Source: G942493375 sp942493375
GTDB taxonomy: Bacteria; Armatimonadota; UBA5829
Assembly: GCA_942493375.1 (NCBI GenBank)
Contig: OW818698.1
Coordinates: 1,364,001 to 1,428,000, forward strand
Direction: 5' to 3'
Length of the DNA: 64,000 bases
Below, in pieces: positions 33,993 to 43,346 of this stretch. The position numbers and the translations under genes are program-made. A model generated the notes under the pieces. That model ran no database searches, was not told the origin of the DNA, and saw only the letters and a list, made by a program, of their open reading frames with translations. Within the stretch, counting starts at the first letter, position 1. Every line of letters starts with the position of its first letter.

Positions 33993-35402
33993 ATGAGATT
34001 CTATAATCGTGAAACCGAACTGAATAATCTGCAAAAAGCCTGGAAATCCTCTGAAGCGCAGTTTGTCTTGTTGTATGGTAGACGCAGAGTAGGCAAAACA
34101 TATCTGCTCCAGCATTTTTTGGACAATGACCACCCACATTGCTATTACCTGGCGGCTCAGACATCGCTTGCTGACAATATTTCACAGTTGGCTGAAGCTG
34201 TTATCAGATATGATCCGGAGTCCGAGCTCTCAGTGAATGACTTACCAACATTCCGGTCTATACTGGCATTTTTGGATAGACTGGCTGAGAAGACCCGTTT
34301 TGCCCTCGTTATTGATGAATTTCAGTATCTCATCGAACAAGACAAGTCTATTCCATCCCAACTGCAAGCCTGGTGGGATACTAAAGGTATTAGAAGCAAC
34401 ATATTCCTCGTTCTTTGTGGTTCTCACCTTGGTATTATGGAAAACCTGGGTGGATCGCAAGCTCCGTTATTCGGTAGATTTACGATGAGGAAGAAACTAG
34501 CTCCAATGAGCTATCTGGATACGTTATCTTTCTATACAGAGAGTAACTATTCTGTCCGTGAATTACTGACGGCATATGCTATTTTGGGTGGAACACCAAA
34601 GTATCATGCAAGTTTTGATCCGGATCTGAGTTTGGATGACAATATAGTTGATACGATAATGAGTCCATCGGGTATATTTCATAACGAACCTGAAATACTT
34701 ATCTCATCCAGCCAGGTAAGGGATCCTTCACCATATAATGGAGTGTTGGCAGCAATAGCTGGCGGATGCAGTAAATCAAATGAGATCTCCCAGCGTGTTG
34801 GTATTGCACCGAATAATTTCTATTTTTTCGCAAAGACACTGACAGAATGGGAATGGATTATCAAGGAGTATCCTTTTAAAATCACTAGTGACAGCCGCAG
34901 CATATATAAAATAAACGACCATTTTCTGCATTTCTGGTACCGGTTTGTCTTAAAGCTGCGCAGCGATTTGGTATTCAGCGATCCAAAGATTGTCTATGAA
35001 GCACGTGTAAAACCATACATCAACCAGTACATCGGGCAATATGCATTTGAGGATGTATGCTGGCAGTATATTAGGAAACATGGTGCGCAGTTGTTTGGAG
35101 AGCTGATCAGAGATGGCGGCAGGTTTTGGACAAGGGATGGCAAGACCGAACTCGATATAATGTGTGAACTGGATAATAACCGGCTGATAGTTGGTGAATG
35201 CAAATGGTCATCATCACCTCTTGATGTTACAGCATATTATGAGCTCAGGGAAAAAGCTGCAGGCATACCAAACACAACAAAAGCAAACATTGCAGCCTAT
35301 GCTTTGTTTTCTTTAGCAGGCTTTGATGAGAATCTTTACAAAATATCTGAGCGCGAAAACCTGTTCCTGGTCACCGGGGAAGACCTGGTCCATCGGGGAT
35401 GA
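33993..35402 (+). CDS. AAA ATPase with DUF234 nuclease-like C-terminus
   Basis: 469 residues from MRFYNRETELNNL at 33993, preceded by GGTGG. The longer frame from 33948 translates the iterons and is not credible. Walker A is LYGRRRVGKTYLL and Walker B is FALVIDEFQYL, the archaeal-ATPase family pattern; a helix-turn-helix-like middle (SKSNEISQRVGIAPNNFYFF) follows. The C-terminal DUF234 region has TELDIMCELDNNRLIVGECK, a PD-(D/E)xK-like core. Members are widespread, often mobile, and of unknown role. The iterons in front suggest DNA binding at its own promoter. A perfect hairpin follows the gene. Confidence 0.82.
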   Translation: MRFYNRETELNNLQKAWKSSEAQFVLLYGRRRVGKTYLLQHFLDNDHPHCYYLAAQTSLADNISQLAEAVIRYDPESELSVNDLPTFRSILAFLDRLAEKTRFALVIDEFQYLIEQDKSIPSQLQAWWDTKGIRSNIFLVLCGSHLGIMENLGGSQAPLFGRFTMRKKLAPMSYLDTLSFYTESNYSVRELLTAYAILGGTPKYHASFDPDLSLDDNIVDTIMSPSGIFHNEPEILISSSQVRDPSPYNGVLAAIAGGCSKSNEISQRVGIAPNNFYFFAKTLTEWEWIIKEYPFKITSDSRSIYKINDHFLHFWYRFVLKLRSDLVFSDPKIVYEARVKPYINQYIGQYAFEDVCWQYIRKHGAQLFGELIRDGGRFWTRDGKTELDIMCELDNNRLIVGECKWSSSPLDVTAYYELREKAAGIPNTTKANIAAYALFSLAGFDENLYKISERENLFLVTGEDLVHRG

Positions 35403-35425
35403 TTCCCGGTAACTGCGGGGGAGCC

Positions 35426-35462
35426 CTGGCTGTGGTGCGATTTCAAATCGCACCACAGCCAG
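35426..35462. terminator. 37-bp perfect hairpin between convergent genes
   Basis: An 18-base arm CTGGCTGTGGTGCGATTT and its exact reverse complement flank a single C. It lies between the stops of the ATPase and the convergent propeller gene. There is no T-run on either strand, so it would act as a bidirectional stem or be a repeat copy. Confidence 0.6.
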
Positions 35463-35521
35463 TTGAACATGCCGAACGGGGATTCGGCGATCCCACACAT
35501 AAACATTATTTGATATGAAAC

Positions 35522-36997
35522 TTATCTCAAACACACCGAATTGTAATTGGGTTCTTCTGTGTCTTGTCCAAAAACTGCTTTGATGACGCTGGTTGGGTCG
35601 CCGTAGCTTTCTTGCGGTTGGCTGGCATGGAATGGGTAGAAGTCACCAGTGATCCCGAAAACGCAGCCTGTATTTAACTGGATTTCAATTCCAAAAGCAC
35701 GGCCTTTTAAATCCTCTACCGACTTGTTTTTCCAGCGTGGGGAATAGGCGATGTCATCTCCGACAAAGGGAATACAATCATCAAAGGTGAAACCAGGAAC
35801 AGGATTGTACCACAGATCGGTAAGCTGGACTTTCATCTCACCGCGTGGTGCAGAGGCGTTAATAGTAAGATTGGGCTGCTTGAGGAAGATTTTTTTGGTC
35901 CTTACCAGTCCCTGTCCGATGCTTTGAAGTCCACAGAAACGACCTGGTTTCATGCGAAGAGTATAATATGCGTTCATCTGCGGAGTTACCTCGCGTTCCA
36001 GTTGGTCCGGATATAGAGTTCCTCCGTGTTCAAAGTATGGGAGACATGAAGCCACAAACCAGTCCTGTTTATCTTTGCTTTCACAGATGTTCATCAGGTA
36101 TGCATCCGTTGCTCCATAATCACCTATTGGACGCTGTGAAAAAGCAGGTTGGTGGGTACGGTTCCAATGCAAACCATCATAACTGTAAACAAGCTCCGAT
36201 TTCACTGTGCCGGCGAACTTCCAGGGGACGGAATCAAACATATCAGTCTCGAAAATCCAGAGGAAACCGTAGAATATACCATCTTTATAGAATACCGACA
36301 TACCATAGAACTCACAGCTGCCGTCATCAAGAGGATCAGGAGTAAGCATAACTTCAGGTTTGGTCCAGTGGATAAGGTCTTCGCTGACAGTAGTACATAT
36401 CCTGCGGTCGGTGATTACATTGCGCAGGATAACCTGGTATTTACCGATTACCGGATTGTAGTAGAAATCATTATAGGTATCACTCATCGAGGAACCCCAT
36501 TTGAACTTTTTATCTTCTTCATTCCAGTGGATTCCATCGGCTGACATAGCAATGATCCCGGGGGCATGCCCTTGTCCTATACCAATATCATCGATGCTGG
36601 CAGCGCATTTATACAGCCTGCTGGGATCTGTTTCATGCTCATCGCGCAGCACTGTTGCACCATGAACACTGCCGCCGCTGCCGGAAAATACGATATTTGT
36701 TCCGAGAGTTTCATCGTCCGTAGCATGGAATGGCTGCCAGTGGATGCAGTCATCACTCTCTGCAAGTGTCAGCATAAAGCGCTCATCAGTTTTCCCTACT
36801 TCACACACGACGTGGTTTATATTTATCCACAACCGGTATTTATTGACTTCAGGGCACCACCTGACTGACGAATATGTGAATGAGTATTTGGGGTCAAAAT
36901 ACTGTGATTCCTCGACAAGTTCCGGCTCAAAGTAACGCCGCTTCATTTGAATACTCTTCTGGACTGCAAAGTTATCGAAAAAGCTGATTGTATTCAT
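35522..36997 (-). CDS. five-bladed beta-propeller protein (GH32/43-like)
   Basis: 491 residues, GGATGG before ATG, no signal peptide. Propeller motifs ESDDCIHWQPFHA, SADGIHWNEEDKK, SEDLIHWTKPEV and SYDGLHWNRTHQP are clear, and the C-terminal sandwich has VPGFTFDDCIPFVGDDIAYS, the same element as in 25562..26905 and 32384..33733. The end of the domain is diverged (LNTGCVFGITGD). It stands alone on the minus strand. The activity is not assignable by eye. Confidence 0.63.
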   Translation of the reverse strand: MNTISFFDNFAVQKSIQMKRRYFEPELVEESQYFDPKYSFTYSSVRWCPEVNKYRLWININHVVCEVGKTDERFMLTLAESDDCIHWQPFHATDDETLGTNIVFSGSGGSVHGATVLRDEHETDPSRLYKCAASIDDIGIGQGHAPGIIAMSADGIHWNEEDKKFKWGSSMSDTYNDFYYNPVIGKYQVILRNVITDRRICTTVSEDLIHWTKPEVMLTPDPLDDGSCEFYGMSVFYKDGIFYGFLWIFETDMFDSVPWKFAGTVKSELVYSYDGLHWNRTHQPAFSQRPIGDYGATDAYLMNICESKDKQDWFVASCLPYFEHGGTLYPDQLEREVTPQMNAYYTLRMKPGRFCGLQSIGQGLVRTKKIFLKQPNLTINASAPRGEMKVQLTDLWYNPVPGFTFDDCIPFVGDDIAYSPRWKNKSVEDLKGRAFGIEIQLNTGCVFGITGDFYPFHASQPQESYGDPTSVIKAVFGQDTEEPNYNSVCLR

Positions 36998-37066
36998 CTG
37001 TATCCATCCTATTCCGTGCCAAAATGATTCTGTAAAAGTTTAGTCTTACAAGCATTGGTACCAGAC

Positions 37067-37090
37067 AATTCCCCCTTTGAAGGGGGAATT
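37067..37090. repeat. AATTCCCCCTT hairpin repeat
   Basis: Arms AATTCCCCCTT and AAGGGGGAATT with a TG loop, then AGCTAG. Same family as 4083..4100. It lies between two minus-strand genes and could stop the URO-D-like gene's upstream neighbour's antisense reads, but no T-run follows. Confidence 0.6.
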
Positions 37091-37153
37091 AGCTAGTGGA
37101 AAACTATATTCTCGGCAAAATAAACTTGCATGATTCAGGTAGATCCTCTATTT

Positions 37154-38290
37154 CTATAGCCAGCCGGTCATTTGTGCCAGCAGGCGAGTGTATTCGACAT
37201 AGTTGGGCCAAGAGACATCGTGAGGCACAGCGTGGTCGCAGCAAGGCAGATATCCACCGTCTTTCAATACAGGCTCTACACGCTTTAGTTCGTCTATAAT
37301 TGCCTGTCCACCCTTGGCAATACAGCGTTTGTCGATACCGCCGCTATAAGCCATCGTGTGTCCATATAAACTACGAAATTCTGCAATATCGCAGTGTGCT
37401 GCTACTTCCACTGGTACTGTATAGTCTATGCCGGCTTCTATCCATAAGGGGATCAATTCACCTATATAACCATCACTGTCCAAACCGACGATTGGGACAC
37501 CTGCTTGTTTAGCCTGTCTGGCCCAGGATTTCCAGGCAGGAGCGCAGATGTCTCTAGCCATACCGGGGGAGATCATGGATTTAGCTTTATATGCCATATC
37601 TTCGCTTATCATTATCTCATCAGGAATGAATTTCTCATATATCTTTTCAAGCATTTTGAGAATGAAGTTCGTATGGAACTCAGCCATTTCTGCAATCCAA
37701 TCAGGATCTTCGACCAGATACATGCAGAGATTTTCGAATCCTAACCATTCACGCATCTGCCAGAAAGTCCCTGAAAAACATATCCCGGCTATATAGTCCC
37801 GGTCTTTTAGTATTCTGGCACGTTCATCGAAATCAGCAGGAAAGCGTTCAGGACTGTCCGGGTTATAACGGGTTTTCATCTGCTCCCAATCATCCCGATT
37901 TTCAACAGGACACTTAATCCAACTGCGTGTAACGAAATCTACTGCAGTCCGGAGATCGGTTACAGCGAATTCATCGGAAATCTCACAGATATTTCCCTTC
38001 CAATCCTGAACGATATAGTGGCCGTTTTTATGTTCCAGAATTTTTTCTTCAAATTGGGGATACATGAGAAGATCAACCCCATGGCTGGCGAACTGCTTTG
38101 TGGATATATCCTTCTCTATACCAAGAATCTCCCACAAGTAGTCCTGAACCTCCCCAAGGCCTTTGTCTCTCGGCAGACCCTGGTTATGCCATGCCTCCAG
38201 AGTAGGTCTCCTTCCCCATCCAGGTTGCAATGGAACCTTGTCCGGTCTACCAAAGGTCAGTGTTTCAATATGACGCTGACGTGGGTTCAT
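37154..38290 (-). CDS. uroporphyrinogen decarboxylase-like (URO-D superfamily) protein
   Basis: 378 residues. RQRHIETLTFGRPDKVPLQP is the superfamily start; DRDYIAGICFSGTFWQMREW, IPDEIMISEDMAYKAKSMIS, VPIVGLDSDGYIGELIPLW and GYLPCCDHAVPHDVSW give the barrel strands seen in MtaA/CmuA-like proteins. HemE's N-terminal arginine motif is absent. It lies downstream of a carbohydrate operon, separated by a hairpin repeat. A methyl-transfer role on methylated substrates is possible but unproven. GAGAGGA precedes ATG. Confidence 0.7.
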   Translation of the reverse strand: MNPRQRHIETLTFGRPDKVPLQPGWGRRPTLEAWHNQGLPRDKGLGEVQDYLWEILGIEKDISTKQFASHGVDLLMYPQFEEKILEHKNGHYIVQDWKGNICEISDEFAVTDLRTAVDFVTRSWIKCPVENRDDWEQMKTRYNPDSPERFPADFDERARILKDRDYIAGICFSGTFWQMREWLGFENLCMYLVEDPDWIAEMAEFHTNFILKMLEKIYEKFIPDEIMISEDMAYKAKSMISPGMARDICAPAWKSWARQAKQAGVPIVGLDSDGYIGELIPLWIEAGIDYTVPVEVAAHCDIAEFRSLYGHTMAYSGGIDKRCIAKGGQAIIDELKRVEPVLKDGGYLPCCDHAVPHDVSWPNYVEYTRLLAQMTGWL

Positions 38291-38315
38291 AATAATAGTC
38301 CTCTCACTCTAGCCC

Positions 38316-38383
38316 GCATTATTCATGACTGACTTAGCTTTTGTCTCTACTGCCAGCCAAAAGCGAAGCTTGGTGAATAATGC
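38316..38383. repeat. GCATTATTCA inverted repeat
   Basis: GCATTATTCA at 38316..38325 and TGAATAATGC at 38374..38383 are exact inverses. They enclose a smaller AGCTTTTG / CCAAAAGC stem. The sequence ends just before the stop of the 38387 gene, so it may serve as its terminator. The same GCATTATTCA word overlaps the end of the PAS-phosphatase gene near 16198. Confidence 0.6.
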
Positions 38384-38386
38384 AGG

Positions 38387-40102
38387 TTAATAATACTCGC
38401 AGAATATATAACCGCTTCCACCGCCTGCGGTTTTTAGAAGCTTTATAGAACCATCCCAACTGACACCGTCATTTAAGCGTTCAATATCGTCGATAGTATC
38501 TACCCTTTTTGAAGAAGATGCATTTAATTGGCCAAACGATATGCTCCCGGATGCGTTGGTAACGGTATATCCGGTTGTCTCATCACTTGATTTAACTACA
38601 CCAATTTTGGCCAGAATGCCATGTTTGGGAATGTTCAGAGTGATGGTTTCAGCAGACAGTGTTCCGGTTGGTTCTTTGTAGTAGATTCTCTTTATCCTTG
38701 ATGATGCCATTATATCCATTGGCGTGATGTCGTGGTCCATTTGGTTGAACATCTTCGGTCCACCAACAGAGAGATGATCATCCACATGAATTGCTGAGTT
38801 CATAACCCTTACCTGGTGAGTTATATTAGGCATGCTGGCTACTGCCGGATCTCTTTCTTCGTAGACATCCACCCATTTTGAATTGTCTATGGTAAGAGAA
38901 CCCCAGTAGTCCTTTGTGTTCTTATCAATAATGAGTTTGATCTTTGGGATTTGTCCGTTTATGACCATGAAATCGCAGTTCCGCAGGGTTACATTTGTGT
39001 TGTTTTTCAAAATCCCAAGGTCATTTCCCCATGCCCCCGAACGCTGATAGACTCTGCAACTGTCTATATTAATCCTTGCCCTGACTATTTCCGAACCAAC
39101 CATATCAAAGAGCATTGGTTTGCTGGAATTAGGGCATTGTTCCAGCGTTATTCCATTAAAATTGAACCTGCCATTGTTGTGATTGATTGGATTGGGAGAG
39201 ATTTTTCGATTCGGGTCCATCAGCAGCATAGTCCCGCGCATTATGACACTTCCGCCATATACATTGACACACCCGCCAGCCTCAGCCTTAATGAAAGCTG
39301 CATCAGCGCCACTGAAAGGGGCATAGTATGAGTCATCAGTAATGTATGATTCAAAGTCGCATCCGAAGAAATTGTGAACCATTGACTGGTCATTCTGCAG
39401 GTGCAATCCTGTCAGGCAGTTAACAAAGCGGCAGTAGAGATAGTCTATACTGTCAGTCATCCTATCTCCTGTTGCAAGGACACCCGTATAGAAACGACTG
39501 AATATTATACTGTTGAAAAAGAACTTAAATGTCGGACCAACTCCTCCGGTATCGTGAAAGTGAAATGCTACAGACTTTGATCCAGGAGTGGATTCTACTG
39601 AGAAGTCTTCGAACGTAATGTTCATGGCATTGTCGATGTAGAAAAGATCCCCTGGTTCATGAAAAGTAATTCTAGTTGCATCTCTTCCGGCTCCATATAG
39701 TTTCAGGCCATAGATACACGAGAGATCAATAGTCCGGTTGACCTTGTACACACCGGTTGGCATGTATATCGGTCGGAGGGTATAGTCACCTTCTTTTATA
39801 TGTTCGAGTGCCAGTTTTTTCGCGTATAATACGGCTTCATTAATAGCAACAAAGTCAGCTTCGTCCTTGAGAGCATATTTGCCCTTGCCATATTTTGCAT
39901 CGATTGCTGATTGCTTGGAGAATACCTTGCTCATGGGGTGACTTTTGCCGTCAGCTATTGCCCCGTAGTCACGAACATTGATGATCCGCATTTGTGCCTG
40001 AGCCGGATCTTCTTTCTTTACTTTAGGCTGCGCACAACTTGCAGGCAGAACTAATGCAAAGAGCATTGCTACGGTACCAACGATTGTAAATACTTTATTC
40101 AT
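38387..40102 (-). CDS. exported right-handed beta-helix (pectate lyase-like) protein
   Basis: 571 residues from the ATG at 40102, where GAGG is well placed; an ATG at 40114 overlaps the upstream stop by 4 bases. Signal peptide MNKVFTIVGTVAMLFALVLP then ASCAQ, possibly a lipoprotein. IINVRDYGAIADGKSHP is the hallmark N-terminus of the pectate lyase 3 / GH28-type beta-helix. Helical rungs follow (LYGAGRDATRITFHEPGDLF, NITFEDFSVEST, FNGITLEQCPNSS). Probably binds or cleaves an acidic polysaccharide. It is the last gene of the 45233-to-38387 operon. Confidence 0.75.
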   Translation of the reverse strand: MNKVFTIVGTVAMLFALVLPASCAQPKVKKEDPAQAQMRIINVRDYGAIADGKSHPMSKVFSKQSAIDAKYGKGKYALKDEADFVAINEAVLYAKKLALEHIKEGDYTLRPIYMPTGVYKVNRTIDLSCIYGLKLYGAGRDATRITFHEPGDLFYIDNAMNITFEDFSVESTPGSKSVAFHFHDTGGVGPTFKFFFNSIIFSRFYTGVLATGDRMTDSIDYLYCRFVNCLTGLHLQNDQSMVHNFFGCDFESYITDDSYYAPFSGADAAFIKAEAGGCVNVYGGSVIMRGTMLLMDPNRKISPNPINHNNGRFNFNGITLEQCPNSSKPMLFDMVGSEIVRARINIDSCRVYQRSGAWGNDLGILKNNTNVTLRNCDFMVINGQIPKIKLIIDKNTKDYWGSLTIDNSKWVDVYEERDPAVASMPNITHQVRVMNSAIHVDDHLSVGGPKMFNQMDHDITPMDIMASSRIKRIYYKEPTGTLSAETITLNIPKHGILAKIGVVKSSDETTGYTVTNASGSISFGQLNASSSKRVDTIDDIERLNDGVSWDGSIKLLKTAGGGSGYIFCEYY

Positions 40103-40110
40103 CCAAATCC

Positions 40111-43100
40111 TCATTTCATTGTTCCAACAGCTGCGGACTGCAAAGTCAGTATCATCTTCTGCAGGTTTGCCCGGAAATCATCCAATCTCTGCGGAGGCAT
40201 CAGGAAATTCGAACTCTGGATCCCACGATCGTTGGTCAGGGATATCTCGCTGAGCATTGTATTCAACTTTTTGCGGCATGCATTTGCTACTTTCTCATTT
40301 TTGCACTTCTGCAGCAGGACATCGAGATATTCCAGATAGCGCAGATCGTTGACACCTTCACGGGCTGCTTCATATTTCAGGTTAGGAATCGGTTGATCCA
40401 GGGTCGGATAGACATAGAACGCTGTATCGTATGGGAAATCATCCACATTGAACGGTTTCCAGTTCAGATGCAGGTAGTAATAAGCCCAGGGAATGTTGCC
40501 ATTGAACTTCGATTTATACATATACCAGCCAAAGGTCAGCCTTGAAACAGCCGTATCGGTTGCGCCTAAATTGGCGTAGTAGCAGACTTTACTGAATGTG
40601 GTGTCCTGGCCTTTCACCAAAGCGTCCCGTAATGGACTGGGACCTGATGTAATGCTCCCCCAGCTCATAATCGGCACATCCATAATCCCCTTGAGCGTCT
40701 TTGTGTTATCTTCGAAAACGAATGCTACAAGCACTTTACCACCGAACTTGTGAACCTCTTCAGCAATGATTCGGTTCCGTTCGATATCATCGGCAACATG
40801 AGGTTCATCAGCCCCATAAATGTAGTATTCTTTGAATCCCATCTCGTTCATCAGGGGCAGGATTTTTGAGATACGGTCAGCGAAGTTCTTTCTGGCAGCT
40901 TCTATAGCCAGTTTTTGTTCCTCGTTTTCTGCTATGCCGTGAACGATTATATGCTCTGCTCCAAGCAGGCCCACTTTTTTAAAACCTGCATTCTTTGCAC
41001 AGGTAAGCATTTTCCTACAATATTCAAGGTCAAACGGCCCTTTGGCATAGGCTTCAAGCAGGACAAAGTTGAAACCGGATGAACGCATATGTTTGAGTTC
41101 AGCCGTGCATGACTCTACCGTAGTCTGACCGTTGTAGAACATATAGTTGGATCCGCCGGGAGGATTTGTGGGATCCGGATTGATTACACCGCTGTAGAAA
41201 AAGCCCAGCAGGCGGTCAGATTCCGGCAGCTTTATGGGCAGGACTTCAAATTTCACCGGAATCTTTGTCTCTTTCTTGTTAGCGGGTTTGATTGTAATAA
41301 TACCAGCGTAAGTTCCCGGCTGTACGGATTTTGTATTGATCAGCACCCACAGTTTTCGGGACTGATTAGCAGCTATCGCCGGAATAAAGCGCCGCTTGCC
41401 TGCATAGTCTTTCAGCCAGCCATCGAATGGAATGCTGAGGTCGGTTGCAAGGATATCGCTCTCGGTGCGTTTCCCGAATGGCTCCAGAATGCGGATATCT
41501 ACAGAGTTCTTAGGCAGCGGTTTGCCCTGAGAATTCCGGAATACAGAGCTTGTTATTGTCACATTACTCAATGATTCCTTGCTGAATATCGAGAATGTGC
41601 CGGCTGTAATTTCATTGACTGCTGCCCGGATGCCGACGCTCTTGATAAGTTCCTGCTTCTGAGGAATCCGCTGGGCTGATGGGCGTTCAAAGAGTGGAGT
41701 TTTGTATACCATATAACCATAAGCTTCCCTGCTTTTCGGCAATGAGAGGCTTAGACGGCTCAGGGTAGTGTATTCGGCAGAAAGAGCAGCAGGAAGCTGT
41801 GAGACTTCGGGCATAATTCGGACAAACGAGGAATAGCTGACGTTTGAAGAACCAATTTTATTGAAGCCTGCTGCTTTTGCATACAGACCGGCGATTTTAT
41901 TCTTGAGTTCAGCAACTTCCGTTATTCGACCATCTGCTGAAGATAGCAGAGACTGGTTCGTCTTACGGGTCGAATTCATCTTCTGAGAGATAATGCTTAG
42001 CTTTTCCTTTAATACATCAACAGGAGACTCCCAGAGCAAATAGCCCTGAGAGTTAACATTGTGGAATCCACCCTCTCCCGTGAAACTCCAGGATGTATAT
42101 CTATCATCAGGATTGCCTGGCTGGTGGCGGGTGAGGTTGAAGTTCCAAAGTTTGGTGTCGCACGACATCCCTGCTTCATTGAACAATTGCCACAGCTTTT
42201 CACGCGACAGCGAGAGCTCCAGGTCCCATTCGTTATCAGTAGTCTTCGCAGCAGAGACAAGGTCAACAGAAACACCCCGATTGTTGAACTCCACACAGTA
42301 GAATCCCAGTGAATTGACCATTATATGGACAAACCCCTGGCGCTCCCCTGTGGGATCAATAAACAGCTCCACACAGTCATCATTTGCCACTGCAACAGTC
42401 CCATTTTTCTGGGTGGTGTTGACTAAAGGAACACCCGGTAACCGCTGGCATTTTATTCCGATATATACCTTCGACTTATCACCCAGGACTCTGAATGACG
42501 TGTTGGTCTTTGAATTGAATACCTTGTTAGGTGGACATACAGTTTGTCGGAATCCTCCAGACCATTCACCGTTCCAGGCATCCTCATTGAAGTTAGCGTC
42601 GATTGTCATCTTGCCGGTCGCCTGACCAGCTGAAGCTATTCTGTCATTGCCGGCTGCCGGAGGGAGCATTCCTGCCCGGTATTCCTCCAAACGCAGACCA
42701 TCGACCCATGTTTTTCTGTTATAGCAATAGCTGAGGACTCCTATCTGGACATAGGCAGCATTGGCAGGAATTTCTACATCCTCTTTAGCTTCATCACCGG
42801 GTGTCAAGTCCGGAACCATTTTGCCGGAGAACCACGACCAGTCAGTCGGCCCGATATTTTTGACGACATTGTGGCTTCCGTTTGCGGAGGCGATATACTT
42901 TTTATCCTTATCGTAAAACCTTCTGAGCATGCTGGTCCCGAAGCCGTCCGGCATAAGACCTTCGTTCTTCAACCAACCGCTCTGAACATATGTCTTCTGC
43001 GGGTCGATGGAGATCATGCCGGACATAAGAAACAGCACGCATTTTTCCCTCGGCACGCTTGAGAGGTCCATTTGAAGACACTGGGAACCATATTCTCCGA

Positions 43101-43287
43101 TTGGACTGTCATTGACAGCACTTACCAGATCCCGTGACCCATCCCACGTCCACCCTTCCAGGAAGTCTCCTGAGGCTACCTCGAATGACGGGTTAGAATT
43201 CAGTGTCAGCAGTTCATGACCTTCTCCAAAGACCGCCGTGCTAATCAGGCAAATGGCAATCAATCCAATCAAATGAAATATATTCAT
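40111..43287 (-). CDS. exported DUF4091-type protein with CBM9-like domain
   Basis: 1058 residues. Signal peptide (LIGLIAICLISTAVFG), then a CBM4/9-type sandwich (SNPSFEVASGDFLEGWTWDG). A CBM9-like domain lies at ~235-420 (MTIDANFNEDAWNGEWSGG, NDDCVELFIDPTGER). The C-terminal ~380 residues form a TIM barrel: GFKEYYIYGADEPH (acid-type motif), VLVAFVFEDN, and the closing AAREGVNDLRYLEYLDVLL that is typical of DUF4091. DUF4091 proteins are linked to glycan use. It shares a 4-base frame contact with the beta-helix gene and lies 59 bases after the DUF4838 gene. Confidence 0.72.
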   Translation of the reverse strand: MNIFHLIGLIAICLISTAVFGEGHELLTLNSNPSFEVASGDFLEGWTWDGSRDLVSAVNDSPIGEYGSQCLQMDLSSVPREKCVLFLMSGMISIDPQKTYVQSGWLKNEGLMPDGFGTSMLRRFYDKDKKYIASANGSHNVVKNIGPTDWSWFSGKMVPDLTPGDEAKEDVEIPANAAYVQIGVLSYCYNRKTWVDGLRLEEYRAGMLPPAAGNDRIASAGQATGKMTIDANFNEDAWNGEWSGGFRQTVCPPNKVFNSKTNTSFRVLGDKSKVYIGIKCQRLPGVPLVNTTQKNGTVAVANDDCVELFIDPTGERQGFVHIMVNSLGFYCVEFNNRGVSVDLVSAAKTTDNEWDLELSLSREKLWQLFNEAGMSCDTKLWNFNLTRHQPGNPDDRYTSWSFTGEGGFHNVNSQGYLLWESPVDVLKEKLSIISQKMNSTRKTNQSLLSSADGRITEVAELKNKIAGLYAKAAGFNKIGSSNVSYSSFVRIMPEVSQLPAALSAEYTTLSRLSLSLPKSREAYGYMVYKTPLFERPSAQRIPQKQELIKSVGIRAAVNEITAGTFSIFSKESLSNVTITSSVFRNSQGKPLPKNSVDIRILEPFGKRTESDILATDLSIPFDGWLKDYAGKRRFIPAIAANQSRKLWVLINTKSVQPGTYAGIITIKPANKKETKIPVKFEVLPIKLPESDRLLGFFYSGVINPDPTNPPGGSNYMFYNGQTTVESCTAELKHMRSSGFNFVLLEAYAKGPFDLEYCRKMLTCAKNAGFKKVGLLGAEHIIVHGIAENEEQKLAIEAARKNFADRISKILPLMNEMGFKEYYIYGADEPHVADDIERNRIIAEEVHKFGGKVLVAFVFEDNTKTLKGIMDVPIMSWGSITSGPSPLRDALVKGQDTTFSKVCYYANLGATDTAVSRLTFGWYMYKSKFNGNIPWAYYYLHLNWKPFNVDDFPYDTAFYVYPTLDQPIPNLKYEAAREGVNDLRYLEYLDVLLQKCKNEKVANACRKKLNTMLSEISLTNDRGIQSSNFLMPPQRLDDFRANLQKMILTLQSAAVGTMK

Positions 43288-43346
43288 CCAGTGCTACTCC
43301 ACTCTTCCAACAATATGCTGAATATTCATCGCAATGTTGTTCAGTT

